Counted from the first letter of the stretch, positions 42,527 through 51,904 are shown. The stretch is 64,000 nucleotides of DNA from JAVBJV01 sp031555315 (GCA_031555315.1 JAVBUO010000024.1:1-64000), one strand, 5' to 3'. Notes: generated from the letters alone by a model not told the origin. Translations and numbers: made by a program.

Positions 42527-43936
42527 TCAGCCCTGCGCGTCCGGGGACAGCACCACACAGGTCGAACGTGCCCGGTTGAGCCGCTCGCACGCCGCCGTTG
42601 CCGCTTCGCGCGACAGGCCGGCAAGCCGCGCCCGGTACAGTCTGTTGCGCCCCTGCTGCACGGTGGTCACCGTGGCGCGTGCACGCGACAATTCCTGTGC
42701 GCCGTTCCGCGCCCGCCCGGTGGCGCCGCGCGCCTGCGATTCGGACGCGAACGCCCCGACCTGCACGGCCCAGCTGCCCGAGGTCGCGGCAATGCGCGTT
42801 GCGGCCGCCGGTGCAGGCGTGTCGGCTTGCGCCGTCGAGATCAGACGGAACGGACTGCTGGCCGGCGCGCGCGACGCACTCGCCACCTCCGGCACCGGCA
42901 CGGCGCCGCGACCGAACGGCACATTGGCCGGTCTGGCGGCGGACGCAGGCGTTTCGTCCCGCGCCGCCTGTGCGGCTGGCGCCGTGGGCGGCGGCGAAAG
43001 CTCGGCCACTTCGATCGGGCCTGCCGACATCCGGTACGAAACGGGTGCAGGCGCGCTGTCCTGCGCAGGCGCCGACGGTTCAAGCTGCGCGACCTGTACT
43101 GGCTGCGCACTCTGCGCCGGGCCGTCCGACATCCGGTACGAAACCAGCGCCGGCGGGCCGCTCGGCGTCGGAACGGGCGGGGCGAGCTGCGCTATCCGCA
43201 CCGGGCCGTCCGACATCCGGTATGAAATCGGCGCAGGCGCACGGTCCGTCGACGCCAGCGCCAGGCTGGCCGGACGACCGGAATTGCGCGCCAACATATA
43301 GCCGCCGCTCCGGCGCGGTCCCGGCGGAATGTTCGCAGGCAACGCGGCCGCCGCATAAACTTCCGGCGCCGCCCGATTGCGCGGATGAATCCCCTCGATG
43401 TACGGGGCGATCTTCGCAACGTAATTACGCGTTTCCCGCGGCAGGCCGCGACTGCCGTACAGATATCCCTCGAGCCGGCGCGGCCCGGCATTGTATGCGG
43501 CAAGGAAACCCGGTGAACCGTACTGCTCGTACATCTCGCGAATATAGGCCGTTCCCGCCATGATATTGTCATGCGGATCGTAGGCATCGGGCCCGAGATT
43601 ATCGTGACGGGACCGCAATTCGGCATAAGTGGCGGGCATGACCTGCATCAGCCCCATCGCACCGGCGCCCGACGTGATCGGGGTACCGCCCATCATCGTC
43701 CGCCCGCCGGACTCGACGCGAATCACCTCGCGGATCCAGCGTTCGGGCACATCGTATTTTGCGGCGGCCTCGCGAATATACGGCCCCCACGGATCTTCAG
43801 GAGGCCCCGGCGGATGATAACGGCTGGCGACACGGTTGGCCCCGCCCGATCGCAGATTGGCCCCTTCGCGGGTACCGCAGGCCGCCAGCAGCGCCAATGC
43901 GGCAACAGTCAGAACAGAAACCGGTTGAAACCGCAT
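42527..43936 (-). CDS. Lytic transglycosylase lipoprotein with C-terminal SPOR domain
   Basis: The 469-residue product starts with a lipoprotein signal (lipobox LAAC, Cys20). A soluble lytic transglycosylase domain follows at about 55-190: IREVIRVESGG with the catalytic Glu, SGAGAMGLMQVMPATYAEL, and GSPGFLAAYNAGP. A Pro/Ala-rich linker contains three imperfect repeats built on SYRMSDGP. The C-terminal SPOR domain (SWAVQVGAFASESQARG) should bind denuded septal glycans. The enzyme would cleave peptidoglycan to 1,6-anhydro products at the division site, from the outer membrane. Terminator downstream. Confidence 0.92.
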   Translation of the reverse strand: MRFQPVSVLTVAALALLAACGTREGANLRSGGANRVASRYHPPGPPEDPWGPYIREAAAKYDVPERWIREVIRVESGGRTMMGGTPITSGAGAMGLMQVMPATYAELRSRHDNLGPDAYDPHDNIMAGTAYIREMYEQYGSPGFLAAYNAGPRRLEGYLYGSRGLPRETRNYVAKIAPYIEGIHPRNRAAPEVYAAAALPANIPPGPRRSGGYMLARNSGRPASLALASTDRAPAPISYRMSDGPVRIAQLAPPVPTPSGPPALVSYRMSDGPAQSAQPVQVAQLEPSAPAQDSAPAPVSYRMSAGPIEVAELSPPPTAPAAQAARDETPASAARPANVPFGRGAVPVPEVASASRAPASSPFRLISTAQADTPAPAAATRIAATSGSWAVQVGAFASESQARGATGRARNGAQELSRARATVTTVQQGRNRLYRARLAGLSREAATAACERLNRARSTCVVLSPDAQG

Positions 43937-44415
43937 TGTCCAAATATCCTTTTAGTTGACCGCCAATAACGCAGGTAATACCGACAGCCGCCCGGCACGT
44001 CCAAACTCAGAGAGAATCCACCTCTATCTTTAAGGTAGATACTCAGAAACCATCGATAACCCTCTAGAGGGGCAAGAAGTCTTTTTCAAGGCATAAAAAG
44101 CACGTAGGCGAAATAAACTGAATCCGATATAATTTATACAAATTTTAGGGTTATGATCCGGACTGTTTTAACTTGCCGGTTACTTAAAATTTAACTACTC
44201 TCATAGTTATCCTGTTTTCCCATTGCCTCCATCTTCCGGTTTCAAAAACGGTCATGGCGGAGAGGCGCGTTCAGCCCCCGACGACACGACAGACCGGCAG
44301 AGGAATTCCGGACCCCTCGGAAACGGTGAATGCGAATTCCAGGTATGGTTCCCGAGCGACCCAACCGTCGCAGCGCCATGATATGATACCGCTTTTTCTT
44401 CAGGAGTTTTCAGAT
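43937..44415. other. AT-rich intergenic region
   Basis: No gene, RNA or clear promoter could be supported in these 479 bases. The middle (about 43,990-44,240) is strikingly AT-rich compared with its neighbours. It contains a 12-base perfect palindrome, CCCTCTAGAGGG, at 44,060-44,071. It is divergent between the SLT gene and the glycine-zipper lipoprotein gene, so promoters for both are likely inside. Confidence 0.5.
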
Positions 44416-45006
44416 ATGGCGCATACGGGTTTCCATGCATTGCGCATTGCCTCGGTTGCCCTTGCCCTCGGGGCCGGCCTGGTCGCCTGTGCCCCCTCCA
44501 ACACCAACACGACCTACTCGGGGGCGGCGATCGGCCGCGCGGGTTATGTGTCTCAGGGGGTCATCATTTCGATGCGCGATGTCGTCGTTACATCGCCGTC
44601 GTCGGGCGTCGGCACGGCCGTCGGCGTCGGGGCCGGCGGTGTTGCCGGCAGCGCTCTGGGCGGCGGGGTCCGCTCGAACATCCTGGGCGGGATCGGCGGC
44701 GCCGTCGTCGGCGGGCTGATCGGTTATGCCGTCGACAACCAGATCAACCGCGGCACGGCGACCGAGTTCATCCTCCGTGAGGACAGCGGCGCGACGATTT
44801 CGGTCGTACAGACCAACGAAGACCGTTTCGCGATCGGCGAACGGGTGATGATCATACGCGGCGACCGCACGCGCCTGGCCCGGCCCGGCGGTTACGCGCC
44901 CGGCACTGCAGCGCCCGGCGCGCAATATCCGGCGACTGGCTATATCGCGCCGGCGAACGCCTATCCGGCTACGGCCTACCAGCCGCACTACAACTATCGT
45001 GAATAA
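44416..45006 (+). CDS. Glycine-zipper outer-membrane lipoprotein (SlyB/17-kDa-antigen-like)
   Basis: The product has 196 residues from the ATG at 44,416, behind CAGGAG. The lipobox is LVAC. After TTYSGAAIGRAGYVSQG it has a glycine-zipper 2TM segment (VGTAVGVGAGGVAGSALGGG and SNILGGIGGAVVGGLIGYAVD), the signature of SlyB/Pcp-type lipoproteins. A beta-rich domain and a Tyr/Pro/Ala-rich tail follow. These proteins stabilise the outer membrane under stress. The frame extends upstream to 44,254 without a family match. A GC hairpin follows the stop codon. Confidence 0.87.
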   Translation: MAHTGFHALRIASVALALGAGLVACAPSNTNTTYSGAAIGRAGYVSQGVIISMRDVVVTSPSSGVGTAVGVGAGGVAGSALGGGVRSNILGGIGGAVVGGLIGYAVDNQINRGTATEFILREDSGATISVVQTNEDRFAIGERVMIIRGDRTRLARPGGYAPGTAAPGAQYPATGYIAPANAYPATAYQPHYNYRE

Positions 45007-45023
45007 CGGACACAACCCGAGAC

Positions 45024-45044
45024 GCCCCCCGATACCGGGGGGGC
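45024..45044 (+). terminator. GC hairpin after the glycine-zipper lipoprotein gene
   Basis: GCCCCCC (45,024-45,030) pairs with GGGGGGC (45,038-45,044) 17 bases past the stop codon. No T-run is present, so its strength is uncertain. Confidence 0.4.
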
Positions 45045-45056
45045 CGTTGCAATCAC

Positions 45057-46034
45057 GTGGTAACATCGCAATCACGTATGGCGCCCCCATATCGCCCGGA
45101 CTTGCTCCGCAACCCCACTTCAGATATCGCGAGGCACTCATCGGGACTTATGGATTTGATGACCACATACACGACCGCACAGCACATGAGCGGGGACAAT
45201 GCGTGCAATCCCCATAGCTGGACCGAACGCCTCCGCCGGGCAGGTGTGGATCTGTACGAGGGGGCCGCTCTGTGGCGTCTGTGCCTGACGCTGGGCTGGC
45301 TCGACATCAAGCTGCGTTACCGCGGCTCGGCGCTGGGGCCGTTCTGGCTGACGCTGTCGACCGGGATCATGGTCGGCGCAATGGGGTTCCTCTATTCGAC
45401 CCTGTTCCGGATCGAACTGCACGATTACCTGCCGTTCCTGGCGCTGTCGCTGGTCCTGTGGAGCTTCATCACCGGCCTGGTCAACGAGGCGTCGACCTGT
45501 TTCGTCCAGGTGGAAGGCATCATCCGGTCCGTGCGGCTGCCTTATACATTGCATGCGGCCCGCGCGATCATCCGCAACTTTCTGGTTCTCGCGCACAACA
45601 TCCCGGTCATTCTGGTGGTGTTCGCCATCTTCAACGTCTGGCCCAGCTTTCTGACGGCTCTGCTGATCCTCCCCGCCCTTGTCCTCTGGGCATTCGATTC
45701 GCTGGCGCTGATGCTGATATTCGGCATGGTCGGCGCGCGTTTTCGCGACATGCCGCCGATCATCGCCAGCATCATGCAGATCGCCTTCTTCCTCAGCCCG
45801 ATCATCTGGCGCCCCGACCTGCTGGCCGGCAAGCAGATCAGCGGCATCCTGGCCACCGACCTGCTGCCATTCAATCCGTTCTTCGTGCTGATGGAAATCG
45901 TGCGCGGGCCTCTGCTCGGCCAGATCCCCAGCGCGGCGATCTGGGGCGCCGCCCTCATCCACAGCCTGGTGCTGTGCGCCGCCGCCGGCTGGCTGTTCGT
46001 GCGCGCCCGCAACCGCATCGCATACTGGATCTAA
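45057..46034 (+). CDS. ABC-2 type permease of a polysaccharide exporter (KpsM/Wzm-like)
   Basis: The open frame is 325 residues from a GTG at 45,057. The real start is uncertain, with ATGs at 45,078 and 45,150, and none has a strong ribosome site. The protein begins with an amphipathic segment (LWRLCLTLGWLDIKLRYRGSALGPFWLTLS), a hallmark of capsule/O-antigen ABC-2 permeases, and has about six TM segments. With the ATPase encoded 4 bases downstream it would export a lipid-linked glycan. No glycosyltransferases lie in the window. Confidence 0.85.
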   Translation: MVTSQSRMAPPYRPDLLRNPTSDIARHSSGLMDLMTTYTTAQHMSGDNACNPHSWTERLRRAGVDLYEGAALWRLCLTLGWLDIKLRYRGSALGPFWLTLSTGIMVGAMGFLYSTLFRIELHDYLPFLALSLVLWSFITGLVNEASTCFVQVEGIIRSVRLPYTLHAARAIIRNFLVLAHNIPVILVVFAIFNVWPSFLTALLILPALVLWAFDSLALMLIFGMVGARFRDMPPIIASIMQIAFFLSPIIWRPDLLAGKQISGILATDLLPFNPFFVLMEIVRGPLLGQIPSAAIWGAALIHSLVLCAAAGWLFVRARNRIAYWI

Positions 46035-46037
46035 GCC

Positions 46038-46787
46038 GTGCAGCCCGGTATCGACATCCGCGATCTCTCGGTTGATTTTCCACTCTATCACGGCAGCAGC
46101 CGCAGCATCAAAAAGATCATGCTGGCCGCCGCCACCGGCCGGTTCGGTAAAGACACACAGCGCCGTGTGGTCGTGCAGGCGCTGCGCGACATCAACCTGA
46201 CCCTGCGCAGCGGCGACCGGCTGGGACTGATCGGCCATAACGGCGCGGGGAAAACCACCCTGTTGCGCGTGCTCGCCGGTATTTATGAACCCACGTGCGG
46301 GCACGTGTCCGTGGTGGGCAACGTGCATACCCTGATCGATCCCAACATGGGCATGAACCCGGAGCTGACCGGACGCGAGAACATCCGTCTGCGCGGCCTG
46401 TATCACGGGCTGTCCGCCCCGGCGCTGCGCAACCTGCAGGACGACGTCGCCACGTTCAGCGAATTGGGGCACTTTCTGGATATCCCGGTACGCACCTACA
46501 GCAGCGGCATGCTGATCCGGCTGGGTTTCGCATTGGCCACCAGCATCCCGCCCGAGATCCTGCTGATGGACGAATGGATCCTGGCCGGCGATGCCGATTT
46601 TCTGGCCCGCGCTCAGGCCCGCCTGGAAGGGCTGGTGAAGACCGCCGATATTCTGGTCCTGTCCAGCCACATGCTGCCGATCATCGAGACCTGGACCACC
46701 CGGTCGCTGTGGATGGAAGGCGGGCGTGTGCAAATGGATGGCCCGTCGGCCGATGTGGTCCGCGCCTATAAAGGCAACCATCTATAA
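46038..46787 (+). CDS. ABC-2 exporter ATP-binding protein (KpsT/Wzt-like)
   Basis: The 249-residue product starts with GTG at 46,038. Walker A is GHNGAGKTTLLRVLAGI, the signature YSSGMLIRLGFALAT (the divergent S-S-G-M form of this subfamily) and Walker B EILLMDEW. It has no C-terminal carbohydrate-binding domain, so it is of KpsT type rather than the long Wzt type. It pairs with the preceding permease. The M17 peptidase gene follows after 33 bases. Confidence 0.88.
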   Translation: MQPGIDIRDLSVDFPLYHGSSRSIKKIMLAAATGRFGKDTQRRVVVQALRDINLTLRSGDRLGLIGHNGAGKTTLLRVLAGIYEPTCGHVSVVGNVHTLIDPNMGMNPELTGRENIRLRGLYHGLSAPALRNLQDDVATFSELGHFLDIPVRTYSSGMLIRLGFALATSIPPEILLMDEWILAGDADFLARAQARLEGLVKTADILVLSSHMLPIIETWTTRSLWMEGGRVQMDGPSADVVRAYKGNHL

Positions 46788-46820
46788 AAGGTAACTGACG
46801 CCAACAACCGCGAGGCTTGC

Positions 46821-48227
46821 ATGACCGCCACGCTCCCCCTGTCGGCCCCGACCCCTGGATCGCTGCCGCTGCACACCGTGCGTCCGGCGGATCTGTCCGG
46901 ATTTTTACAACAGCTTCCCGCCGCACAGGCCGCCTATCTGCAGGCCACGGGCTTTGCCGCCAAAGCGCACGAACTCGCTTTGCTGCCCGGCACCGCGGGG
47001 TTGTCGGGCGCCGTGGCGGGATTGGGGGACGAGACCGGCCCCTATGCCTATGGCGGACTGGCGCTCGGTCTGCCGGAAAACAGCGTCTGGCATCTGGCCG
47101 GTACGGTCGATACCGCAGCGACGGCCGACGCGGTGCTCGGGTTCTGCCTGGGGGCCTACAGATTCGCGGGCTTTCGCACCCCCAAACGCGCCCCGGCGCA
47201 CCTGGTACAACCCCCGGGCACCGAGGCCGCCCGCCACATCGCGGAAGCGATCTGGCTCGGGCGCGACCTGATCAACACCCCTGCCAACGCGCTGGGGCCG
47301 GCCGAGCTGGCCCAGATCCTGCGGGATCTGGCCGGCGCTTTCGGCGCCACGGCCGAGGTTACCGAGGGGCCGGCACTTGAAGCCGCCTACCCAACCATAG
47401 CACTGGTCGGGCGGGGCTCGGCCCGCGCACCGCGCGTCGCGACCCTGCGCTGGCAGGGCAGCACGGCAGGCCCGGACGCACCGCTGGTCTCGCTGTGCGG
47501 CAAAGGGGTCTGCTTCGATTCCGGCGGTTACGACCTGAAGCCCGCGGCCGGCATGTTGCGCATGAAAAAGGACATGGGCGGCGCCGCCATCACGCTGGCG
47601 CTGGCCCGTCTGGTCATGCAGGCGGATCTGCCCGTCCGCCTTGTCGCGCGCATCGGCTGCGTCGAGAACATGGTGTCTGCCGATGCGATGCGTCCGCTCG
47701 ATATCGTGCGCACCCGCCGCGGCCTGACGGTGGAAATCGGTAACACCGACGCCGAAGGGCGACTGGTCTTATGTGACCTGCTGGCCGAAGCATCTGATGA
47801 AAAACCTGATCTGTTGATCGATTTTGCGACGCTGACCGGTGCGGCGCGTGTCGCCCTGGGACCGGACCTGCCGGCCCTGTTCTGCAACGACGACGCCCTC
47901 GCCGCCCGCCTTCTGCAGGCTGGTCAACAAGCGCACGATCCGCTATGGCGGCTGCCGCTGTGGGCGGGGTACGATGCCTGGCTGGAATCGGGAGCGGCCG
48001 ACCTGAACAATACGGCCAGCAAGCCGATGGCCGGCTCGATCACCGCCGCGCTGTACCTGCAGCGCTTCCTGGCGCCAGCGACCAGGTGGGCGCATATCGA
48101 CGTATACTGCTGGAACGATTCAACCCGGCCGGGCCGCCCCGAAGGCGCCGAGCTTCAGTCGCTCCACGCAATATTTACGTTTTTGTATCAATTCTATGCC
48201 AATAAACGAGCAAAATCTCATTATTAA
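46821..48227 (+). CDS. Leucyl aminopeptidase family (M17)
   Basis: The 468-residue product has the M17 catalytic C-terminal domain: VSLCGKGVCFDSGGYDLKP (Lys and Asp metal ligands), MKKDMGGAA, NTDAEGRLVLCD (Asp and Glu ligands with the catalytic Arg) and FATLTGAARVALG. The N-terminal macro-like domain is more variable. It removes N-terminal residues from peptides in the cytoplasm as a hexamer with two metals per subunit. A GAGG ribosome site lies before the ATG. It follows the exporter genes on the same strand with no obvious functional link. Confidence 0.92.
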   Translation: MTATLPLSAPTPGSLPLHTVRPADLSGFLQQLPAAQAAYLQATGFAAKAHELALLPGTAGLSGAVAGLGDETGPYAYGGLALGLPENSVWHLAGTVDTAATADAVLGFCLGAYRFAGFRTPKRAPAHLVQPPGTEAARHIAEAIWLGRDLINTPANALGPAELAQILRDLAGAFGATAEVTEGPALEAAYPTIALVGRGSARAPRVATLRWQGSTAGPDAPLVSLCGKGVCFDSGGYDLKPAAGMLRMKKDMGGAAITLALARLVMQADLPVRLVARIGCVENMVSADAMRPLDIVRTRRGLTVEIGNTDAEGRLVLCDLLAEASDEKPDLLIDFATLTGAARVALGPDLPALFCNDDALAARLLQAGQQAHDPLWRLPLWAGYDAWLESGAADLNNTASKPMAGSITAALYLQRFLAPATRWAHIDVYCWNDSTRPGRPEGAELQSLHAIFTFLYQFYANKRAKSHY

Positions 48228-48350
48228 GTTACTTTTTAGTTGGTACGTTTTGATATCGATCAATTAACAAGTTCTTCATATCGGGTAAGGAAAGCCCCCA
48301 GCCCGCCAAGCGATACTTGCGCGGAGGCGAAAAAAGGAGCCTGTACATCA

Positions 48351-48755
48351 ATGCCCAATATGCTCACCGCAGATCAGATGCTCGACGTTTTGCGCGACAC
48401 CACGATTGCCCTCGTCCGTCGCGACGGTGCGGATCTTTCCGCCCGGCAGCTCGGCGTTCTGCTCACCTGCTACCTGCGCGAAGGACCGCATACGGTACGT
48501 GGCCTCGCCGCTGAACTGAAAGTTTCGAAGCCCGCCATCACCCGTGCGCTCGACCGTCTGGCTGAACTCGACCTGACGCGCCGCGAAGTCGACCAGCTCG
48601 ACCGCCGCAGCGTTCTGGTGCGCAGCACGCCGCGCGGCGTCACCTTCCTGAAGGATCTCCGCACGATCATGGGCGAAGCGATCATTGCCGCGAAGAATGC
48701 GCCGCCGCCGCCTGCCAACGACCCCGTCATCGCGCACAGCAGCGCCGTCGGCTAA
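48351..48755 (+). CDS. MarR-like winged-helix regulator
   Basis: The product has 134 residues from the ATG at 48,351, preceded by AAAGGAG. The winged helix is seen in LSARQLGVLLTCYLREGPHTVRGLAAELKVSKPAITRALDRLAEL, followed by a wing RREVDQLDRRSVLVRSTPRG. This is a short MarR form. It probably acts as a dimeric repressor; the target is unknown. The gene stands alone between the M17 gene and a terminator. The 123 bases upstream hold no other gene. Confidence 0.85.
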   Translation: MPNMLTADQMLDVLRDTTIALVRRDGADLSARQLGVLLTCYLREGPHTVRGLAAELKVSKPAITRALDRLAELDLTRREVDQLDRRSVLVRSTPRGVTFLKDLRTIMGEAIIAAKNAPPPPANDPVIAHSSAVG

Positions 48756-48777
48756 ACGACTCCGCGTATCGGCTATC

Positions 48778-48808
48778 ATGGCGGCCCCTGCCCCGGGGCC
48801 GCCATTTT
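48778..48808 (+). terminator. Intrinsic terminator after the MarR-like gene
   Basis: ATGGCGGCCCC / GGGGCCGCCAT form an 11-base stem with a 6-base loop followed by TTTT. It separates convergent transcripts. Confidence 0.85.
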
Positions 48809-48873
48809 CATGAGAGCGGATCGTAATCGGGTGATTCCACCCGATTACGTGAAGATGCCCGGCAGACAAACAT

Positions 48874-49278
48874 CTAGCCGGACATCTCCGGCGCGACGAA
48901 TTCCCGCCAGTCGCCCTGCGGCGCGCGGCAGAACACCCCGTCGCGATGCAGAAACACCGCCCCCCACGCCCACAGCAGTGTGAACCGGCTTTCATCCTGC
49001 AGCGCCATGGCGAAGGTACGATCGTAAATGCGGCTGCGCACGCGCGGCAGGATCAGCCCGACCCATAGCGCCAGAAAAACCGCCAGCACAACGACCCCGC
49101 CCCACACACCGAATATCGCATGGGCGGCGAATACTGCGATCAGGCCCAGCCCTACCGGGCCGACATTCTCCAGCGTGCTGAACACCGGACTGCCGGGGCT
49201 GTTCATGCGCCGGATGTCGACGCCGATCTGCACACGATCCGCCCGCACCTGCGCGCACAGGGTTTCATAAGGCGTCAC
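48874..49278 (-). CDS. Small membrane protein at the end of the yej operon
   Basis: The product has 134 residues from a GTG at 49,278 that overlaps the stop of the ATPase gene (GTGA). Two adjacent hydrophobic segments lie at about 38-75 (VGPVGLGLIAVFAAHAIFGVWGGVVVLAVFLALWVGLILP). The C-terminal half is soluble and Trp/Phe-rich. I recognise no family. It is translationally coupled to the peptide transporter genes, so it may be an accessory or merely a hitchhiker. Confidence 0.7.
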   Translation of the reverse strand: MTPYETLCAQVRADRVQIGVDIRRMNSPGSPVFSTLENVGPVGLGLIAVFAAHAIFGVWGGVVVLAVFLALWVGLILPRVRSRIYDRTFAMALQDESRFTLLWAWGAVFLHRDGVFCRAPQGDWREFVAPEMSG

Positions 49279-50870
49279 CCGCGTTTCTCCTCGTGCAGTG
49301 CGAAGGCCGCCGACATCAGCCCTTGCGTGTATTCCATGCGCGGCGCCTGCAGGATCTGCGCGGCATCGCCGACCTCGATCATCCTGCCGCCCCGCAGCAC
49401 CATGATCCGGTGCGACATCGCGCGCACCACCTTCAGGTCGTGCGAAATGAACAGATAGGCCAGCCGGTGTTTCTGCTGTAATCCACGCAGCAGGTCGATG
49501 ATCTGCGCCTGCACCGACACATCCAGCGCGCTGGTCGGTTCGTCCAGCACCACGAAACGCGGCTTTAGCACCATGGCGCGCGCGATCGCGATGCGCTGGC
49601 GCTGCCCGCCCGAGAATTCGTGCGGATAACGTTCCATCATCGCCGGATCCAGCCCGACCTCCTCCATGGTCCGCGCCACCGCCGCCATGCGCTGTGCGTG
49701 CGTCAGACCGGGTTCGTGCACTTCGAGCCCCTCGGCCATGATGTCGCCGGCGCTCATGCGCGGAGAAAGACTGCCGAACGGGTCCTGAAACACGATCTGC
49801 ATCCGCGCCCGCATGCTGCGCAACGCACCGCGCGCCAGGCCCGAAATCTCGTGCCCTTCGAAACGGATACTCCCCCGGCTCTGCTCCAGGCGCAGCAGCG
49901 CGTAACCTAGTGTCGACTTGCCCGACCCGGATTCCCCGACCAGCCCCAGCGTTTCGCCCTCGCGCAGCGCGATATCGATGCCGTCCACCGCTTTCACATG
50001 CGCAACGGTGCGGCGCAAAACGCCGCGCCTGACCGGGAACCACACGCGCACGTCCTCGGCCTGCAGCAGCGGCGCGGCATCGGCGGGCACCGGGTCCGGC
50101 GCGCCGCGCGGCTCGGTTTCCAGCAACATGCGCGTATACGGGTGCTGCGGCGCGGCGAACACCTCGGCCACCGGCCCGGCCTCGACGATCTCGCCGTTCT
50201 TCATCACGCAGACCCGGTCGGCATAGCGGCGCACGATCGACAGGTCGTGGGTGATCAGCAGCATCGCCATGCCCAGCCGGGCGCGCAGATCGGCCAGCAG
50301 CTCCAGGATCTGCATCTGGATCGTCACGTCCAGCGCCGTGGTCGGTTCGTCGGCGATCAGCAGTTTCGGGTCGTTGACCAGCGCCATCGCGATCATCACG
50401 CGCTGGCGCTGCCCGCCCGACAACTGATGCGGATACGCATCGAGCCGGTCCGCCGCATCGGCGAAACCCGCCAGTTGCAGGCCCTCGATCGCACGGCGGC
50501 GGGCCTCGGCGCGCGAGACAGGCTGGTGCAGCAGCACCGCCTCTTCGACCTGTTTGCCGATCTTGTGCAGCGGATTCAGGCTGGTCATCGGTTCCTGAAA
50601 CACCATGCCCGCCACACCGCCGCGCGCCGCGCGCAGAACCTTTTCCGGCGCACCAACCATCTGCGCGCCGTTTAGCAGCACCGAACCCCGCGGGTTTACC
50701 CCGCCCGGCGGCAGCAGTTGCAGCAGCGACAGCGCGGTCAGCGACTTGCCCGACCCGCTTTCGCCGACCAGCGCCAGCGTCTCGCCGCGCTCCAGCGTGA
50801 ACGACACATCCTTCACGACAAGACGCTCGCCGAACGCCACGTCCAGATTGGCGACGTCCAGCAGGCTCAT
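49275..50870 (-). CDS. yejF: Oligopeptide ABC transporter, duplicated ATP-binding protein (YejF-like)
   Basis: The product has 531 residues from the ATG at 50,870 (ATGA overlap with the permease). Two complete ABC domains are fused. The first has GESGSGKSLTALSLL, LSGGQRQRVMIAMAL and LLIADEPTTALD. The second has GESGSGKSTLGYALL, FSGGQRQRIAIARAM and VVLDEPTSALD. This fused form is typical of YejF, which energises uptake of oligopeptides, including microcin C-like compounds in enterobacteria. The longer frame upstream of 50,870 overlaps the permease gene and is not real. Confidence 0.93.
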   Translation of the reverse strand: MSLLDVANLDVAFGERLVVKDVSFTLERGETLALVGESGSGKSLTALSLLQLLPPGGVNPRGSVLLNGAQMVGAPEKVLRAARGGVAGMVFQEPMTSLNPLHKIGKQVEEAVLLHQPVSRAEARRRAIEGLQLAGFADAADRLDAYPHQLSGGQRQRVMIAMALVNDPKLLIADEPTTALDVTIQMQILELLADLRARLGMAMLLITHDLSIVRRYADRVCVMKNGEIVEAGPVAEVFAAPQHPYTRMLLETEPRGAPDPVPADAAPLLQAEDVRVWFPVRRGVLRRTVAHVKAVDGIDIALREGETLGLVGESGSGKSTLGYALLRLEQSRGSIRFEGHEISGLARGALRSMRARMQIVFQDPFGSLSPRMSAGDIMAEGLEVHEPGLTHAQRMAAVARTMEEVGLDPAMMERYPHEFSGGQRQRIAIARAMVLKPRFVVLDEPTSALDVSVQAQIIDLLRGLQQKHRLAYLFISHDLKVVRAMSHRIMVLRGGRMIEVGDAAQILQAPRMEYTQGLMSAAFALHEEKRG

Positions 50871-51904
50871 CGCGCACCGCCCGGCTGCTTGCGCGGATCG
50901 AACGCATCGCGCACCGCCTCGCCGGTGAACACCAGCAGCAGCAGTACGCCGCCCAGCACCACGAAACTGGTGATCCCCAGCCACGGCGCGTTCATGTTGT
51001 TCTTGCCCTGCTGCACCAGCTCGCCCAGCGAAGGCGAACCCGGCGGCAGGCCGAAACCCAGGAAGTCGAGCGAGGACAGCGTCGTCACGCTGCCCGACAG
51101 GATGAACGGCAGAAAGGTCAGCACCGCGACCATCGCGTTCGGCAGCACGTGGCGCAGCATGATGCGGGTATCCGACACCCCCAGCGCCCGCGCCGCGCGC
51201 ACATAGTCCAGATTGCGCCCGCGCAGGAATTCGGCCCGCACCACCCCGGTCAGCGCCGGCCAGGAAAAGATCAGCATGAAGATCAGCAGGATCCAGAAAC
51301 TTGGTGTGATGACCGATGCCAGAATGATCAGCATCAGCAATGTGGGCAGCGCGCCCCAGATCTCGATCGCGCGCTGGAACAGCAGATCGAGCCAGCCGCC
51401 GTAATAGCCCTGCACCGCCCCGGCGACCACCCCGACCACCGAGGCCAGCGCCGTCAGCAGCAGTCCGAACAGCACCGAGATGCGGAACCCATAGATCACC
51501 CGCGCCAGCACGTCGCGCGCCTGATCGTCGGTGCCCAGCAGATGCCCCCAGGACGGCGGTTGCAGCGCCGTCATCGCTTCGCCGCGGATCACCGTGTTGT
51601 AGCTGTAGGGCACCGCCGGCCAGAGCATCCAGCCGCGGGCGTTGATCGCCTGCACGAATACGTCGTCCTTGTAGTCGGCTTCGATCGGCAGACCGTCGGG
51701 CAGGAAGTCGCTCTCGGCATAACCGGCCAGCGCCGGAAAATACCAGTTGCCGTCATAACGCACCACCAGCGGACGGTCGTTGGCGATCAGCTCGGCGAAC
51801 AGCGTGACGAAAAAGATCACCAGAAAGATCACGCACGACCAGTAACCCAGCCGATGGGCACGAAAGTTCTGCCAGCGCCGCCGCGCGATCGGGGACAGGG
51901 TCAT
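50867..51904 (-). CDS. yejE: Oligopeptide ABC transporter permease (YejE-like)
   Basis: The 345-residue product opens LSPIARRRWQNFRAHRLGYWS followed by TM1, a large periplasmic insert with YDGNWYFPALAGYAESDFLPDGLPIEADYKDD as seen in YejE, and the BPD_transp_1 loop ARALGVSDTRIMLRHVLPNA with the EAA motif. Six or so TM segments. It overlaps both neighbours by four bases. Confidence 0.93.
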   Translation of the reverse strand: MTLSPIARRRWQNFRAHRLGYWSCVIFLVIFFVTLFAELIANDRPLVVRYDGNWYFPALAGYAESDFLPDGLPIEADYKDDVFVQAINARGWMLWPAVPYSYNTVIRGEAMTALQPPSWGHLLGTDDQARDVLARVIYGFRISVLFGLLLTALASVVGVVAGAVQGYYGGWLDLLFQRAIEIWGALPTLLMLIILASVITPSFWILLIFMLIFSWPALTGVVRAEFLRGRNLDYVRAARALGVSDTRIMLRHVLPNAMVAVLTFLPFILSGSVTTLSSLDFLGFGLPPGSPSLGELVQQGKNNMNAPWLGITSFVVLGGVLLLLVFTGEAVRDAFDPRKQPGGAR

